From Xylona heveae TC161 (taxonomy: Eukaryota; Ascomycota; Xylonomycetes; Xylonales; Xylonaceae), in the NCBI RefSeq assembly GCF_001619985.1, contig NW_017264199.1, positions 310,001 through 374,000 of the forward strand: DNA of 64,000 bases. Reading direction: 5' to 3'. Positions 34,191 through 45,852 of this stretch are shown here, piece after piece. Each line of letters starts with the position of its first letter. Position 1 is the first letter of the stretch. The notes under the pieces were generated by a model. The model worked only from the letters and a program-made list of their open reading frames with translations, was not told where the DNA came from and made no database searches. Made by a program: the position numbers and the translations under genes.

Positions 34191-36267
34191 ATGGAGAATT
34201 CAGACAATGCAAGAGTTCCTGACACGAACACAATGGAGTCTGATGCTCAGAACGGCCCTGCGACCGAATCGCCCGCGCCCGCTGCTGCCCCTCCCACAGA
34301 CAACGCTGATGCGCAACCCGAGAAGAAGTCTGGCAAGCGAGAGTATATACCAAGAAATAAGAGAAAGGATATTGGGCGAAATGACTGGAGGTGAGTTGCG
34401 TCTAGATCTGCTGTACGTGTTCTAGAACTGATTGATTAAACAAAGTCGTTCTCGCACTCTAGATAAGAGAGAGAAGACCGGCAATGACCGCCAAAACAAG
34501 CGCCGGAAAGTTGAAGTGAAAGAGGGCCAGACACCGGTCCTCCCACTGCCATTTTCTGCCGAAGAGATTGCCCAGGAGGAAAGGAAACCAAAGCGTAAGG
34601 TCGCTGTGTTGATTGGGTACTCTGGAAGTGGATATAAGGGCATGCAACTGTAATTTCACCAAAATAATGCAGCGCCTTGAGCGACTGATGGCTAAGATGA
34701 CAATGACAGAAACACAACGGAAAAGACAATCGAAGGAGACATCTTTTCAGCATTTGTTGCTGCTGGCGCCATCTCCAAGGCTAATGCCGATGACCCGAAG
34801 AAGTCATCCCTCGTGCGATGCGCGCGGACGGACAAAGGCGTTCACGCCGCAGGAAACGTTATCTCGTTAAAGCTCATTGTAGAGGATCCAGATATTGTCA
34901 AGAAGATCAACGATAATCTCTCTCCACAAATCCGTGTCTGGGGCATGGAGCGCACCACAGGCAGCTTCAGTTGTTACCAACTATGCGATTCCCGTATCTA
35001 CGAATATCTCATTCCTACACACGCATTCTTGCCCCCGCATCCACAAACCTATCTTGGAAAGAAGCTTGAGGAGCTCGCAGATGAGGCGAATGATCGAAAG
35101 GGCTACGAGGAACGTCAAGCAGAGGTCTCTACATTCTGGGCTGAAGCCGAGGAGAAGTACATAAAGCCGATCCTCGAGGAACTGGACGAGCACACGCGGG
35201 GAATGGTTGAAAAAGCACTTTCTGATGCTCGAGACGATGAGGGCAAGAATCCCATGACCGATACTGATGCGCCTCGCGAAACTACTGGCCGGGCCTCCGT
35301 TCCTAAGGAGAGCAAGACTCCCGAGCAGGATGAGAAGGCTGCCGAAAAAAAGGAGGCTGCTACGAACGCGCCGGCTACCTCGGAGACACTCAATGCGCAG
35401 AGCGATGGCCAGCCAGCCACAGAGGCCCTCAAGGAACAGGTCAAGCCAGAGAAACTGGGCAAAGCCAATCGTCAGCGCCTCGAAGCAGCCATCAAGTCTC
35501 TCAAGGCCGCCTATATCGAGGCAAAAAAGGCGTATCGCATTGATCCCGTTCGGCTCCAGCGTGTGCGCGATGCCTTCGGTGCCTACGTTGGTACCCGAAA
35601 TTACCACAACTTCACTATTCAAAAGACTTTCAAGGACGCTTCAGCCAAGCGTGTCATCAAGTCTTTTGTTGTAGGCGAGAAGCCCATCATTATCAACGGC
35701 ACAGAATGGTTGAGTCTCAAGGTCCACGGTCAGAGCTTCATGATGCATCAGATCCGTAAGATGGTCTCCATGGCCACATTTGTGGTGCGCAGTGGTTGCC
35801 CCATTGAGCGGATCCAGGAGAGTATGGGTCCTGAGATTTTCAATATTCCCAAGGCACCTGGACTGGGACTGCTGTTGGAACGCCCAATTTTTGACTCGTA
35901 CAATGAAAAGATTGCAAAGGGCTTTGAACGCCGACCCATCGACTTTTCAAAGTACAACAATGAAATTGAGGAATTCAAGCAGAGGGAGATATATGAACGA
36001 ATTTTCAGGGAGGAAGTCCAAGATAATCAGTGAGTTGAAGATTATTTCGGTTATTTCAAATTGTCTTAGCTAATGATTCCTAGATTCCATGCCTTCTTCA
36101 CGCACATTGACAATTTCAAGAGCGGTATCTTCTTGTATCTTAGCTCTGTCGGCGTTCCAGCCACGAGAGAGGCGCAGGAGGCACTGAGAGCGAAGGGCAA
36201 ATCTTCAAACGCCGAGATCGAGCCCGACTCCGAGGATGAAGGCCCGGCCGGCGAGGGAGAGGGTTGA
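34191..36267 (+). CDS. pus1: tRNA pseudouridine synthase 1 (TruA family)
   Basis: Predicted 635 residues from exons 34191-34390, 34446-34649, 34710-36029 and 36084-36267. Pus1 isomerises uridines in tRNAs and some other RNAs in the nucleus. The fold begins with KVAVLIGYSGSGYKGMQL, which crosses the second intron, and the catalytic Asp lies in RCARTDKGVHA (about residue 176). The RIYEYLIPTH and later HNFT and MMHQIRKM segments are standard TruA/Pus1 blocks. A Lys/Glu/Ala-rich insertion (about 60 residues) splits the catalytic domain, as in other fungal Pus1. The N-terminus is basic and disordered with likely nuclear-localisation sequence (RNKRKD, KRRKVE). The last exon is acidic. Confidence 0.92.
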
Positions 36268-36591
36268 AGAGTCAATAGTAAGATCATTGATATCGGATCC
36301 CCTTCCACCGTTTTAAAATGTACAATAGAGCGATGGATAGCCTACCCAAGGGAGTTGGGTTATCGCATCTGTAAAAGTCAGCATTAGAAAGCTTCCCTTA
36401 CTCTAGGCGTCATAGATATATAAAATACCCTTGCAAAAAGAGCCTGTGAGGCTTCTCACATGAGTTTGATGCTGTGAGGCGAACAGCGGTACTCTCGGCA
36501 GCTAATTTGCCTTCCGCTTTGTAAATAGGTGCATCAAATAATGCGGCAATGATCTTCCCATGATGTCGACAAGGGAGTCTCTCGAATCCGA
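36268..36591. other. Convergent intergenic region
   Basis: 324 bp between the stop codons of pus1 (+) and the TMEM170-like gene (-). No gene seen. Confidence 0.5.
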
Positions 36592-37129
36592 TCATAGACC
36601 GCCTTGGATTGCAAAAGATGACAGAATCAAGATAAGCACGTTGATGAATGACCATATACATGGTATCCAGGTGGACATTTTGAATGAACCAGCATCATAT
36701 ACTGCGCTTAGCCTGTGATGTTAGAGCTGGTTAGTAGGATGTTTTGGAAAGTATTGTATATTGAGGTTCTTACAAGCCTCCGATGATACTTCCAGCGATG
36801 ATGGCCTCGATAGAGCCAACAACCACGTAGATAACTGGGACAAGCCACATGACTTTCCAGCTTCGCGGCTGCATGAAGGCTGCATAAAGACTCGCTGCAA
36901 GATGGACCGCGCCGTACACGATCAATGTCCAAAGGGTAGTAAATTTCCACACATCCCTGCTGTAGTAAAGATATGAAGCCTCTCCTGCACGGACGAGAAT
37001 AGGCCAATACAGGGAAGGAAACTTGGGAGTGGAGTAATCCAGCGGAGCCGGATTCTCTATGTCACTGGAAAGATGAAAGTCAGTAGTCGTTATATCTAAT
37101 TCGAAATATAGGACTTACTCCGCTGCCAT
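36592..37129 (-). CDS. TMEM170-family integral membrane protein
   Basis: Predicted 140 residues from exons 37119-37129, 36774-37064 and 36592-36712. The first exon carries only 11 nt (MAA plus two bases). Three hydrophobic segments are visible: the WTLIVYGAVHLAASLYAAF region, the VMWLVPVIYVVVGSIEA region and a C-terminal one around FINVLILILSSF, ending in AIQGGL. This arrangement and the MSTWIP motif match the TMEM170 family; animal TMEM170A shapes ER sheets and affects nuclear pore assembly. The fungal role is uncertain. It is divergent from pex8 across 264 bp. Confidence 0.75.
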
Positions 37130-37393
37130 ATTACTAATTTACTAGTCTGATTTGATAGCTTCTTCTTCTTCTGCTGCTGTCTAATAGTGTTAGAATGATG
37201 AATGATGCATTGCTTGTCGTTGTTTGGGGTTCGGGAGAAGATGACGTGCCTCGGCTCAATCTCCAGATTCCACATCTTATCGCATCCGAAATTCACCCGC
37301 CCTGGACTCCTATCACCACATCCATACCCTGTAGTTACGATGAATGATTCGGATCCCGAACTTCATTGATTGAAGTAATACTCATCTAGCAGA

Positions 37394-39716
37394 ATGTCCT
37401 CAGAGCGGCTGCTAGGGACATTACTCCGCTCCATTCAAACTCCTTCCTCGCAGCAGGATACCCCTCGGTATGACCTTCCGCATAGCTTTCGATAGGCATC
37501 TGAACTATTACACTGACGCTTCCTGTAGGCTACTCTCCACAGCTGCATCGCTATTAACAAGCCTTTCGAACCCTCTCAATCTCAGCCTTCTCACCGGCAG
37601 ATTATTAACTTCGCCTGCGTTTTGGGAGCATCCCGACGGCCTACGCACCTGTCTTGGCATCCTAGGCGTATTTCACTCTGCCAGTCGCGTTATCTTAAAC
37701 CATGAACATACGCAGCAAGGCTATCACCTCACTACCTTGAATAAAGAAGAATGGGTGAAAGCTGTGGCAAGAGGGGCGGATGAAAAGTCGCCGAGGTGGA
37801 AGCACACTCTGGTGCTTGGAGGTTTACTACTAGGATTCGAGTCCCATGAACGCCAAGGTTTACCAGCAGCATTGAGACGGTTGCTTGAAGGCGCGATTGT
37901 CAAAGCATCGAATCTGGCATTGGTTCAGGCTGCAGAAGAAGAGCAACTGGGAACTCATTGCATCGGATGGGTATTAAATCATACTTTTGACCTGTTGCCG
38001 GAGGTGGAAAAGGCGGCCATTGATTACGATGTGAGCGGACCATTGACGGATTAGATTGTAATGGTTGCTGACACAAGATAGCTTCTGCTGCCTGTTTTAA
38101 TCAACACCGCTTTCGCTTCTCCAGAAGGCCTGAGATCGGGATATTTCCTGGGCGTGATTGATGTTGATGTTAGCCAGGTGAAGGAGGGCAAGTTTACATG
38201 GCCTGTGAGTCCTATGGTGTATTGCTGGGCTTCAGCGACTGGCATTACTGACCAATAACAAGGCGACTTCTTCTACGTTTAAGCAGATACAACAAATGTC
38301 TGCAAGCCCAATATTGTCTTCACTGGGCTCCGTCTCGCGCCTTATTGCCCATAGTATCGCGAATGTGCGAGATCCAGCGCTCATCCGTGCCGCAATGGAA
38401 GAATTGTTTGGCTTCAGCAGGACGCTTTTGACACAATGGAGGCAAAACAAGTTATCTCAGATTGATGTTTCTGAAGAATCGATCTTCCTGGAAAACTCAA
38501 CCATGACGAAAACATTACCCGTACTATGGCAGACGTTAAAAGCGGCAATGTTTGCCATCATTATTGTTCTCAATGCTGCTATTGGAAGGATGCTTAGCGA
38601 TCCTCTGCTAGCAACAGATGATTGTACGTTTTTATTATTTGCATTGAGTAAGAGTCCGCTAATCAGTGACTTCCCAGGCGCTCCCCTTATCGCATCGCAA
38701 ACACTTCACAGCCTTCGGAATCTCTATTTCTTGTCATCCCGTCTTGGCGCCACTTCTCTGTCTCAGCACGTCTTTGTTTTCCTCGCTGCAATTGATATAT
38801 TATCTAGATACCCTATGCATGTTGAAGCTTTCCTGTCAGAAATACAGCCCGCCGAGCTGGGCAACATTCCCCGCCACCCTTTAGACCGATGTTTGGACCT
38901 TTTCTTCCTTAATACAGCCGAGCATTTTACTCTTGTCATTTCACCAAAGATGAATGAGGATCTCCTCATTGCTTCTGCCATTCCCTATCTTGCCTCTGGC
39001 GGGAACAATAATCTCCTCGAGATCTTTGAGGCAGCGCATAGTGTCATGCTGGCTGTCCTTGCCGCGCCTCAAAGCGCAAGCATTGCTTCCAATCATCTCC
39101 CCTTCTATGTTGATGCACTCTTTAAGGTATCTACCATAATGTGCATATAATAGCTCATTTATTGTTTGCTCCTGCTCACATGAACCAGGTCTTCCCCCGA
39201 AACCTCTCACCTCGCCAATTCCGGCTGGCTTTCAAGACTCTCCTACAAATTACTACTCCGCCTTCACCACTTTCTGCGTCTCAGCCTCAACTTCCTTCAA
39301 TTCTTCTCGAAATTGTGCATCAAAGAGCAATCACTGCGCCATCGACACCGCTTGTTGCCATTGGAAAGGGATCAAGCGACGAAGCTGGCTTATCAGAGCA
39401 AGGAGTTCTCGTTTTGACTTTGATAGACGCGCTCCCATTCCTTGGATTAGAAGATTTAGAGGAATGGCTTTCCATTACGGCCAGCTTGGCAAAAAAAGTC
39501 CAGAATTCTACCATGCAAGAGATGTGTAAGCGTAGGTTTTGGGAAGTCCTGTCGAATGGGGAGATGGATGTCACAAGGGCGGAGCTGTGCGTGACCTGGT
39601 GGGGCACGAGAGGGGGGAGAGAATTGCTTATGTTTGGATCTACGGGAAGTAATGATGGCCCAGATGGTCCGTACATGAGCGGTGCGGTTGATGAAAGTAG
39701 GGAAAGCAAACTGTGA
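37394..39716 (+). CDS. pex8: Peroxin Pex8 (peroxisomal import, PTS1 C-terminus)
   Basis: Predicted 678 residues from exons 37394-37467, 37529-38030, 38082-38204, 38263-38623, 38678-39126 and 39189-39716. A mostly helical protein whose overall pattern (TGRLLTSPAFWEHPDGLRT near the start, the VTWWGTRGGRELLMFG block near the end) fits filamentous-fungal Pex8. It ends in Ser-Lys-Leu, the classical peroxisomal targeting signal 1. Pex8 is an intraperoxisomal membrane-associated protein that links the docking and RING complexes and helps release cargo from Pex5. No catalytic motif is expected. Identification rests on family pattern plus the SKL terminus. Confidence 0.78.
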
Positions 39717-40467
39717 TTGCAGTGAGTTGGGGCGCGAAGATAATGTATGTATATACCTTGTTGAACTACATTATCAATTACTCCTTTGCTTAGCTTGGCA
39801 GCTCTGATCACGTTGCACTTTTTATTTTCAAATGTAGAGTAGAAAGACATTGAAAATTTGTAGTCAATTGGAGTCTGGTCTGAAGAGGTGCATAGTTAAT
39901 GCGCAAATAACGTTTCTACCCGCCCTAACTTTTCAACATGTTCTGATATAGTCATGAACATAATCAGCTTAGCAATATGCAAAATAATATGGATTTATGT
40001 CTTTCGAAGTTACTGTCTGCTTCACGTTCGTCTTATCTCATTCATCTTCAATGTGAGAGACAAAATCTCTTGCGCTACCTGTGAAGCACTTTCCCAACAA
40101 ACAGAAAACGAACAAACAGACAACTGAGCGCGTTCGCGCGACGGGATATTCAGTCCATCGACGCGTTAAGGGACACATAACCTATTCTTCGATCTTTCAG
40201 TGGTCGATCTGGAGGTGTGGCCTGGTTACATATTCATGCTAAACCTTCCAATCCAGCTCAATTGGCCCATCAATCAATTTATGGACTTCCAAATTTGATA
40301 TCTGCAACTTGTCTATGAGAAGTTCCCTGAACTGCACGTTCCTTGCAGCAGCTTATTCCTCTACACGCAATTCTAGTCGTTTGGTTATTCATAACATCCA
40401 CATATCTCAGCACGGCCTTCCTTTTTTTTTATTAAAAAAAAAAGTAACAAGCTAACCACATCGCAGA
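39717..40467. other. Intergenic region, no gene seen
   Basis: Between two + strand genes. AT-rich; a short A run (about 40433-40443) lies 25 bp before the next start codon. Confidence 0.5.
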
Positions 40468-41265
40468 ATGTGCTTGCACGTCTATACTCACTTCACATGT
40501 GGCTGCGTGGGCATGACCACCGTGACCTGCTTCAAGAGTCAGAACGAGTTGCACGTACTGTTCTGCGATGATTACAACTGCTATCGAGAGGTCCGCGATG
40601 GTTTCTGTCATTATCTGCATTTTCCTCAGTACGTTCCGAGACCTCTCGCGCCTGCTACGCCGATGCCTGATACTCATCAAACTACGGAAGCGGAACTCTC
40701 AAGGAGACATTCGCCCCTAGACCCGCTAAGATATGAAAGGCTACAGCGACACAGCCGCGTGGAGGCTTTCCGGGATGGAATGGCCATGGCTGCTATTGAG
40801 GAGGAGCTACGGGATATCGACCGTTGGGAATTGCATAACAAGACACAGGCAGCGGAACGAAAGCATGCCGTCCTAGAAAATTTGGAACAAGTTGGAGCAT
40901 TGGTCGAAGGAGAACAAATGTTTGGAAGACGTGGCCAAATGGGCCAGACGGGACAACAGAACGCAAACACTCATGAAGTTGGGCCAAGTTATCCCGGCCG
41001 ATCACCAATGGCAATGCAGCAGCAGAGCGGTCAAGTTGTCGGTGGAGCATTGCATGGTCCTCAGCTGGGTTACCAGCCTCCTGTACCAGTCATGGCTCAA
41101 GTTCCACAAATGTGTGGACATGCGAGCGGCGGGCACCCACAGCGGGAAATAAGGGAGTCTCAACAGGGAGGGCACCCCGGATATAACGTATCAGCGGAGT
41201 CCGGACGGAATATCGCGACAGAAGGGTATGCGAGGCCGAATCTTTTTGGCAATTGGAAAAACTAG
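40468..41265 (+). CDS. Hypothetical protein, Cys-rich N-terminus
   Basis: Intronless, 265 residues; I do not recognise a family. The first 50 residues hold eight Cys (MCLHVYTHFTCGCVGMTT, then singles in CFK, FCDD, NCYRE, FCHY), possibly a metal-binding module. Residues about 85-145 are highly charged and probably helical. The C-terminal third is Gln/Gly/Pro-rich and disordered. The N-terminal MC-x3-YTHF-x-CGC pattern resembles the start of many uncharacterised Pezizomycotina proteins. The ATG at 40468 directly precedes the Cys block, which supports the start. Confidence 0.6.
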   Translation: MCLHVYTHFTCGCVGMTTVTCFKSQNELHVLFCDDYNCYREVRDGFCHYLHFPQYVPRPLAPATPMPDTHQTTEAELSRRHSPLDPLRYERLQRHSRVEAFRDGMAMAAIEEELRDIDRWELHNKTQAAERKHAVLENLEQVGALVEGEQMFGRRGQMGQTGQQNANTHEVGPSYPGRSPMAMQQQSGQVVGGALHGPQLGYQPPVPVMAQVPQMCGHASGGHPQREIRESQQGGHPGYNVSAESGRNIATEGYARPNLFGNWKN

Positions 41266-41605
41266 CCATAGGATTGACGGATATGGAAGATGGATAGTAA
41301 CAGCGCATACGTGGTGGCTCTCCAGTAAAAGGCTGGAGGAGAATGGTTATGAGCAAGAAAAGGAACTGGGTATGGAGACATGATACAGGAACAAGCTTAG
41401 CAAGGAGGATGATATCTTTGCTGGACACTGGCCATGGGTGGTCATCAGGATCAGATGCTGAAAATCTGGCTGGGCGACGAGCAAGACTGCGAAATTGATT
41501 ATTCAGTCCTTCCCGATCGAAGGGATTCGTGGATTGATAAATTGCCCATGGCATTTGGTGGGATTAAATTGACGAATATAGCGTCCTCTCTTAGATTTAG
41601 GTGCG
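41266..41605. other. Convergent intergenic region
   Basis: 340 bp between the stops of the Cys-rich hypothetical gene and the acetyltransferase. No gene seen. Confidence 0.45.
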
Positions 41606-42627
41606 TTATCCTTTGTTGAAAGCGTCGTTATACCGGTCAAAATCCATCTTATCCAGCTGTCGCGCCAATTGAGCCATGGGTTCTTCTGCACCCGAAACGT
41701 GACTATCTGCTTCTTTGGCCGCAGCGGGTACAGTCAATTCGTTCTCTGGAACTTTTGCCGTTTCATGATCAACATGCTTTGCCTTTTGGTTCCGGTGCTC
41801 TGGGTCCATATTCGTCTCTATGCGACGTAAGATCCGGGCCGGATTGCCCGCTACTACGTGAAACGGTGGCACATCCTGAGCATGCTCTCTCATTAGTCAA
41901 CGATGCTTTTGGCAATAATCTGCTCCGTGGATTGCAGTTACACGGCGGACCGTTAAAATTGGCAAAAACGCACCTTTGTAACCACGCTCCCTGCTCCAAC
42001 CACGACTCCCTTACCAAGTGTAACGCCAGGAAGAATAACGACATTTCCTCCAATCCAGCAATCCTCACCGACATGAATCTCTTTGCCTAGTTCGGGGCCC
42101 TTGGTACCGTTTCGTAGCTCTGGGTCTAGCGGGTGGGTGCCGCTGTAGAAGCTCACGTTGGGTCCGATCAGGGTCCGCGAGCCAATGGATATGATACAGG
42201 TGTCGAGAAAGGTGGCATTGAAATTAACGTAGACATTCTTCCCGAATCGTAAGTTTGTGCCGTAATCAATATGCACAGGGCCTTCGACCCAAGGCTCATC
42301 TTCGAAGAGTGCTTCGTCTTCTTCGGGAGTTGGAGCGGGTGGAGGGAGGGGAGTCTTGTCGTCGACGACACTGTAGTAGAGATTTAGCATGATTTTACAC
42401 CTTTACGCCTTCAAAACGGAAGAAATTACTGAAAGGGTCTACAGAAGAAAACATAAAAAACCTTACTCTCTCCATAGTTCAACTAATCGTCGTCGCGACA
42501 CCTCGCCCGCGTCGGTATATCGCTTGCATGCATGCTGGCAGCGTCTTCTATCGCGAACCAGCTCAGGCACAAATGCCCAATAGAGTTCTCCTCGCAGGGC
42601 CTTTTCCTTTTCTGTCAGGTCCGGCAT
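41606..42627 (-). CDS. Maltose/galactoside O-acetyltransferase-like protein (left-handed beta helix)
   Basis: Predicted 275 residues from exons 42467-42627, 41974-42370 and 41606-41875. The N-terminal Mac domain (TEKEKALRGELYWAFVPELV) is followed by hexapeptide repeats of the LbH fold, containing the catalytic-type His in YSGTHPLDPELRNG and the substrate/CoA-binding run EDCWIGGNVVILPGVTLGKG, and ending with VVAGNPARIL. Homologues transfer acetyl from acetyl-CoA to sugars; fungal substrates are unknown. A disordered acidic/Lys-rich C-terminal extension of about 60 residues is longer than in bacterial relatives. Confidence 0.87.
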
Positions 42628-43631
42628 GGCTGATACAGCAGATTATACGTTCAATTGACCAGTGCCTGTTTCTGTCGATGGCAGGCTGCAAAATTGATCC
42701 ACAGGGTCTTTAGTGTCGAGATTGTCGACCGCAGGTAACAAAGGCAAAGTCAAGACACTTGCAGTTTTCCAAAAGATTCAAAAAAATTTTTTAACACGAT
42801 GCAGGGAGCTCAATCATATAAATTACAAATTATCGTTCGTATCATTACGTACATTATGTTGCTATAAGGGGTATTTAGATCTGGTATACGATTACACGCA
42901 ATACAATGACGCTGGCGATCAAAACGACACGTGGGGCATAGCCTGGGATGCTACGGAGTTTCATTACTCAATCAGTTTGTGATCCCGAAAGCTGTCTCAC
43001 TGTTTAGGTTAAGGCTCAGCCTACAGAAGGGGCGCAGCGACGACGAAGCTAAACAGCCAAGGAGACCAACCACTATAAACGTAGACATTGAATCTGATTT
43101 GCTGCGTTGCGCTCGGAAGTTTATCTACATCACCTTGCCAGATTCAGGGGGGTAGCCATCTCGATCAGGGTCCTGGCAAAGCTCCCCCGGCGCCAGTTTG
43201 TCGACGTCAGTCAAGCCACAAGCCACACGAGACTTTTCTGTCGTCGGAGAATAATACAACCATTCAGAAGGCGCGGAGAAGGGACAATAATTACTGCTGA
43301 ATCAGGAAAAGGGACAATCGATACCTGTGAATTTCGAGGATACAGGCGTGGAGCTATCAACCCTTGACCGCATTTCTTTCATCAGCGCACCTTATCGCGC
43401 AAAATTCTTTGTTCTCTTCGCCGAGTATTGTTCTTTTGACCGAGCGCATACTTTGCATGCCTTGCCATATTCGAGAAACGCCTTCGCTACAATTCAACCC
43501 TTTCCATCGCGCATACATTGATTGAAGTATTCTTTATTATTTCTTGATCCGCATTTTCAAATTTTCTCATTCGGCATCGATTTCCGCACCCCTAAATATC
43601 TGCGCTTCATCCAAAGATTAATAGCACGGCC
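42628..43631. other. Divergent intergenic region, AT-rich core
   Basis: About 1 kb between the acetyltransferase (-) and the Ste14-like gene (+). 42.75-42.95 kb is markedly AT-rich. No ORF with recognisable content. Confidence 0.5.
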
Positions 43632-44785
43632 ATGGAATCATCAGCCGATGATCGGGAGGATTTACAAGCATCGCAAACATCCAATGCATCCTTCTCCTCC
43701 ACATCTTCAATCTCCTGGCCTCTTGGGCGTCCTCCTTCAAACGGAAGCGTAAACACAAGGTCAGCCCAAGGCACGGAGTCGGCTACACCTGCGGACTCAC
43801 GCGACTTTATTTCACCATTCACCCATGCATCTAATGGCGGCGCACCCGTCTCCGGTCTTGCCAACCGAGGCCACAGCAGTGCTTCAAACTCTTTACCTGG
43901 CTCCGGAGCAGCAACCCCATCGTCTTATCCTGTCCGCTTCGGCCCTTACTTGCACCGGGACAATCTGCCCGGCGAGCCCAAGTCTCTCTCCGGCATCGCC
44001 ACGCGAGCCTTCTGTCTAGGCATCTCACTAGGATTTTCAACGCTTCTAACGCTGATTCTCGCACGGCAAGGCAGCCCGCTCTGGCGTGCTCCATTTTTCC
44101 TCTTGACGCTTTCACTCTTTCATTTTCTCGAGTTCTGGACAACCGCGCGGTATAATACACCGCAAGCGAATGTTTCTGCGTTTTTGCTCAGTTCCAATGG
44201 AACAGCATATAATGTTGCGCACACCGCGGCTCTGGTGGAGTGTTTGGTGCATTATTTAATCTTTTCTTCGGAATCAGGATCTAGATCGGGCTCTTTCTCA
44301 GCAAGCAGCTTTATTTCCTTAAGCACGATCTTGCTAGTCATGGGCTTTTCCATGATCATCGTCGGACAGGTAGCCCGCTCAGTCGCAATGGTCCATGCCG
44401 GGACCAACTTTAACCACACCGTCCAGACACGCCGCAATGCTGGCCACGAACTTGTGACGTCAGGAATCTATGCCCATCTGCGACACCCGTCGTATTTTGG
44501 GTTCTTCTGGTGGGGTCTAGGGACGCAGTTAGTTCTGGGAAACGTTATCTGTTTGGTAGGGTATGCGGTAGTCTTGTGGAGGTTTTTTAGTCGAAGAATT
44601 GACCGTAAGTTCCTTTCTCCTCTTCATTTTTCGCCACTGCATGGCCTGAGCACTGCTATTGTCATTTCAACGCTAACCATGGACTGATCTATGCAGGCGA
44701 AGAAGAACTTCTTGTGTCCTTTTTCGGCAGGGAGTATCTTGATTACCATGAGCGAACAAGAGTTGGCATTCCATTTGTCCGATGA
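43632..44785 (+). CDS. ste14: Protein-S-isoprenylcysteine O-methyltransferase (Ste14/ICMT)
   Basis: Predicted 353 residues from exons 43632-44604 and 44697-44785. ICMT methylates the C-terminal prenylcysteine of CaaX proteins (Ras, Rho, mating pheromone) at the ER membrane using S-adenosylmethionine. About 110 disordered Ser-rich residues precede several membrane segments. The catalytic C-terminal part is complete: VTSGIYAHLRHPSYFGFFWW, then after the intron EEELLVSFFGREYLDY and RTRVGIPFV. The short second exon supplies the conserved Glu/Arg region, so the open frame of exon 1 alone would be truncated. The N-terminal extension is longer than in yeast Ste14 (239 residues). Confidence 0.93.
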
Positions 44786-45572
44786 TTTGCCCCATTGCCA
44801 AGTGGCATGCGCATGGTTTCGAAACACAGACTTTAATTCTGCATTTATTTTTACCGCCAGCGAGGGGCAGCCTCTATTTTCTGCAAGCCTTGCATCTTAC
44901 ATATTGACAAGGCAATATTCTTCGACTAGATATTTCTTTTTTGACTGGATCCAGTATATATTCCCTTCTAACCAACACCCTTTTAATCATTACATTAACA
45001 CCTTTACCGTTTCTCTTTTTCTCTTCATTATTTCCTTTGAACCCTTTCTCTTATACTCATACTATTTCTATTCATTGGCTTTTATCGCTAAGTCAGCCGG
45101 GATCGTTCTCCCTTTAGAGGGAATATTTCTGAAATAATACCCAATTTACGCCTGTCTTCACAATTGAACGCGAGAGTCATCGGTTTTCTAAAGTTTCGCA
45201 TTATTATTTCTAGCTTACTCCAACCTTTCCTCAGACAGCATTATTCCATATCAGACGGCTCCAAAAGCTACCGAGGACTCCTGGACAAGAATAAATTTAA
45301 CAACCCCTTAAGATACGTTGTGACTCTGTGAGGGGTTTGAAGGTTGCCTAATCTCGTGGCGTAGAAAATCCTTGATGTGAAACACAGATTCTTTGAGGAG
45401 ACCGAAGAAGGAATTCAATTGACTTGGGATGAGTCGGTTTTCGGATAGGAATTGCCGGAAATAGCTGGCCGATGTTCCGCGTGCTCAAGCTTGGAGGACA
45501 TTCTTTGTCATTGGCGGTATAGTAGTCAAGGGATTTGATCGTATGAGACGACGGAAGGCCCGGCAAGGATCC
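44786..45572. other. Convergent intergenic region
   Basis: Between ste14 (+) and the small Cys/His gene (-). Pyrimidine/AT-rich 3' UTR-like sequence until about 45.1 kb; no supported gene. Confidence 0.45.
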
Positions 45573-45852
45573 TCAAGGACGAAAGTTTGGGCCTCTGGTG
45601 AGGCCCCAGAGCCACATGGAGGGACGGTTGTTGACGACTGGCGTGCTTGGATCCTCTGCGGGAAAGCCCTCGTCTGCGCACCTGTTTCTGTCTATATTAT
45701 TATCACGGAAGCAGGTTAGTTGAAAGTGTTGATTATGTTGGATACTGGCTCCAATTCCACAAATCCACAAAGGAAAACGTACGGTATGCGCAATATCTAT
45801 GATCCCACATCGCCCAATTTGGGCAGCCGATGGCAACACATCTGAAAGCCAT
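45573..45852 (-). CDS. Predicted 62-residue Cys/His micro-protein (possible zinc finger)
   Basis: Two exons, 45783-45852 and 45573-45691, joined by a GTACGT...TATAG intron. The product has the ligand-like series C5-x4-C10-x10-C21-x2-H24-x3-C28, then a Pro/Asn-rich tail. I do not recognise a named family, but the opening C-x4-GC and YCxxH resemble small fungal zinc fingers. The spacing C-x4-C-x10-C-x2-[C/H] is identical to the first four ligands of the AN1-type finger in the divergent neighbour (46340-48050). Support: clean splice sites, frame closure and the concentration of Cys/His. Against: very short, no expression data. Confidence 0.45.

Noticed and set aside
34981-35622. 213-codon open frame on the - strand inside pus1
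   Set aside because: Antisense to a conserved, clearly coding region of pus1.
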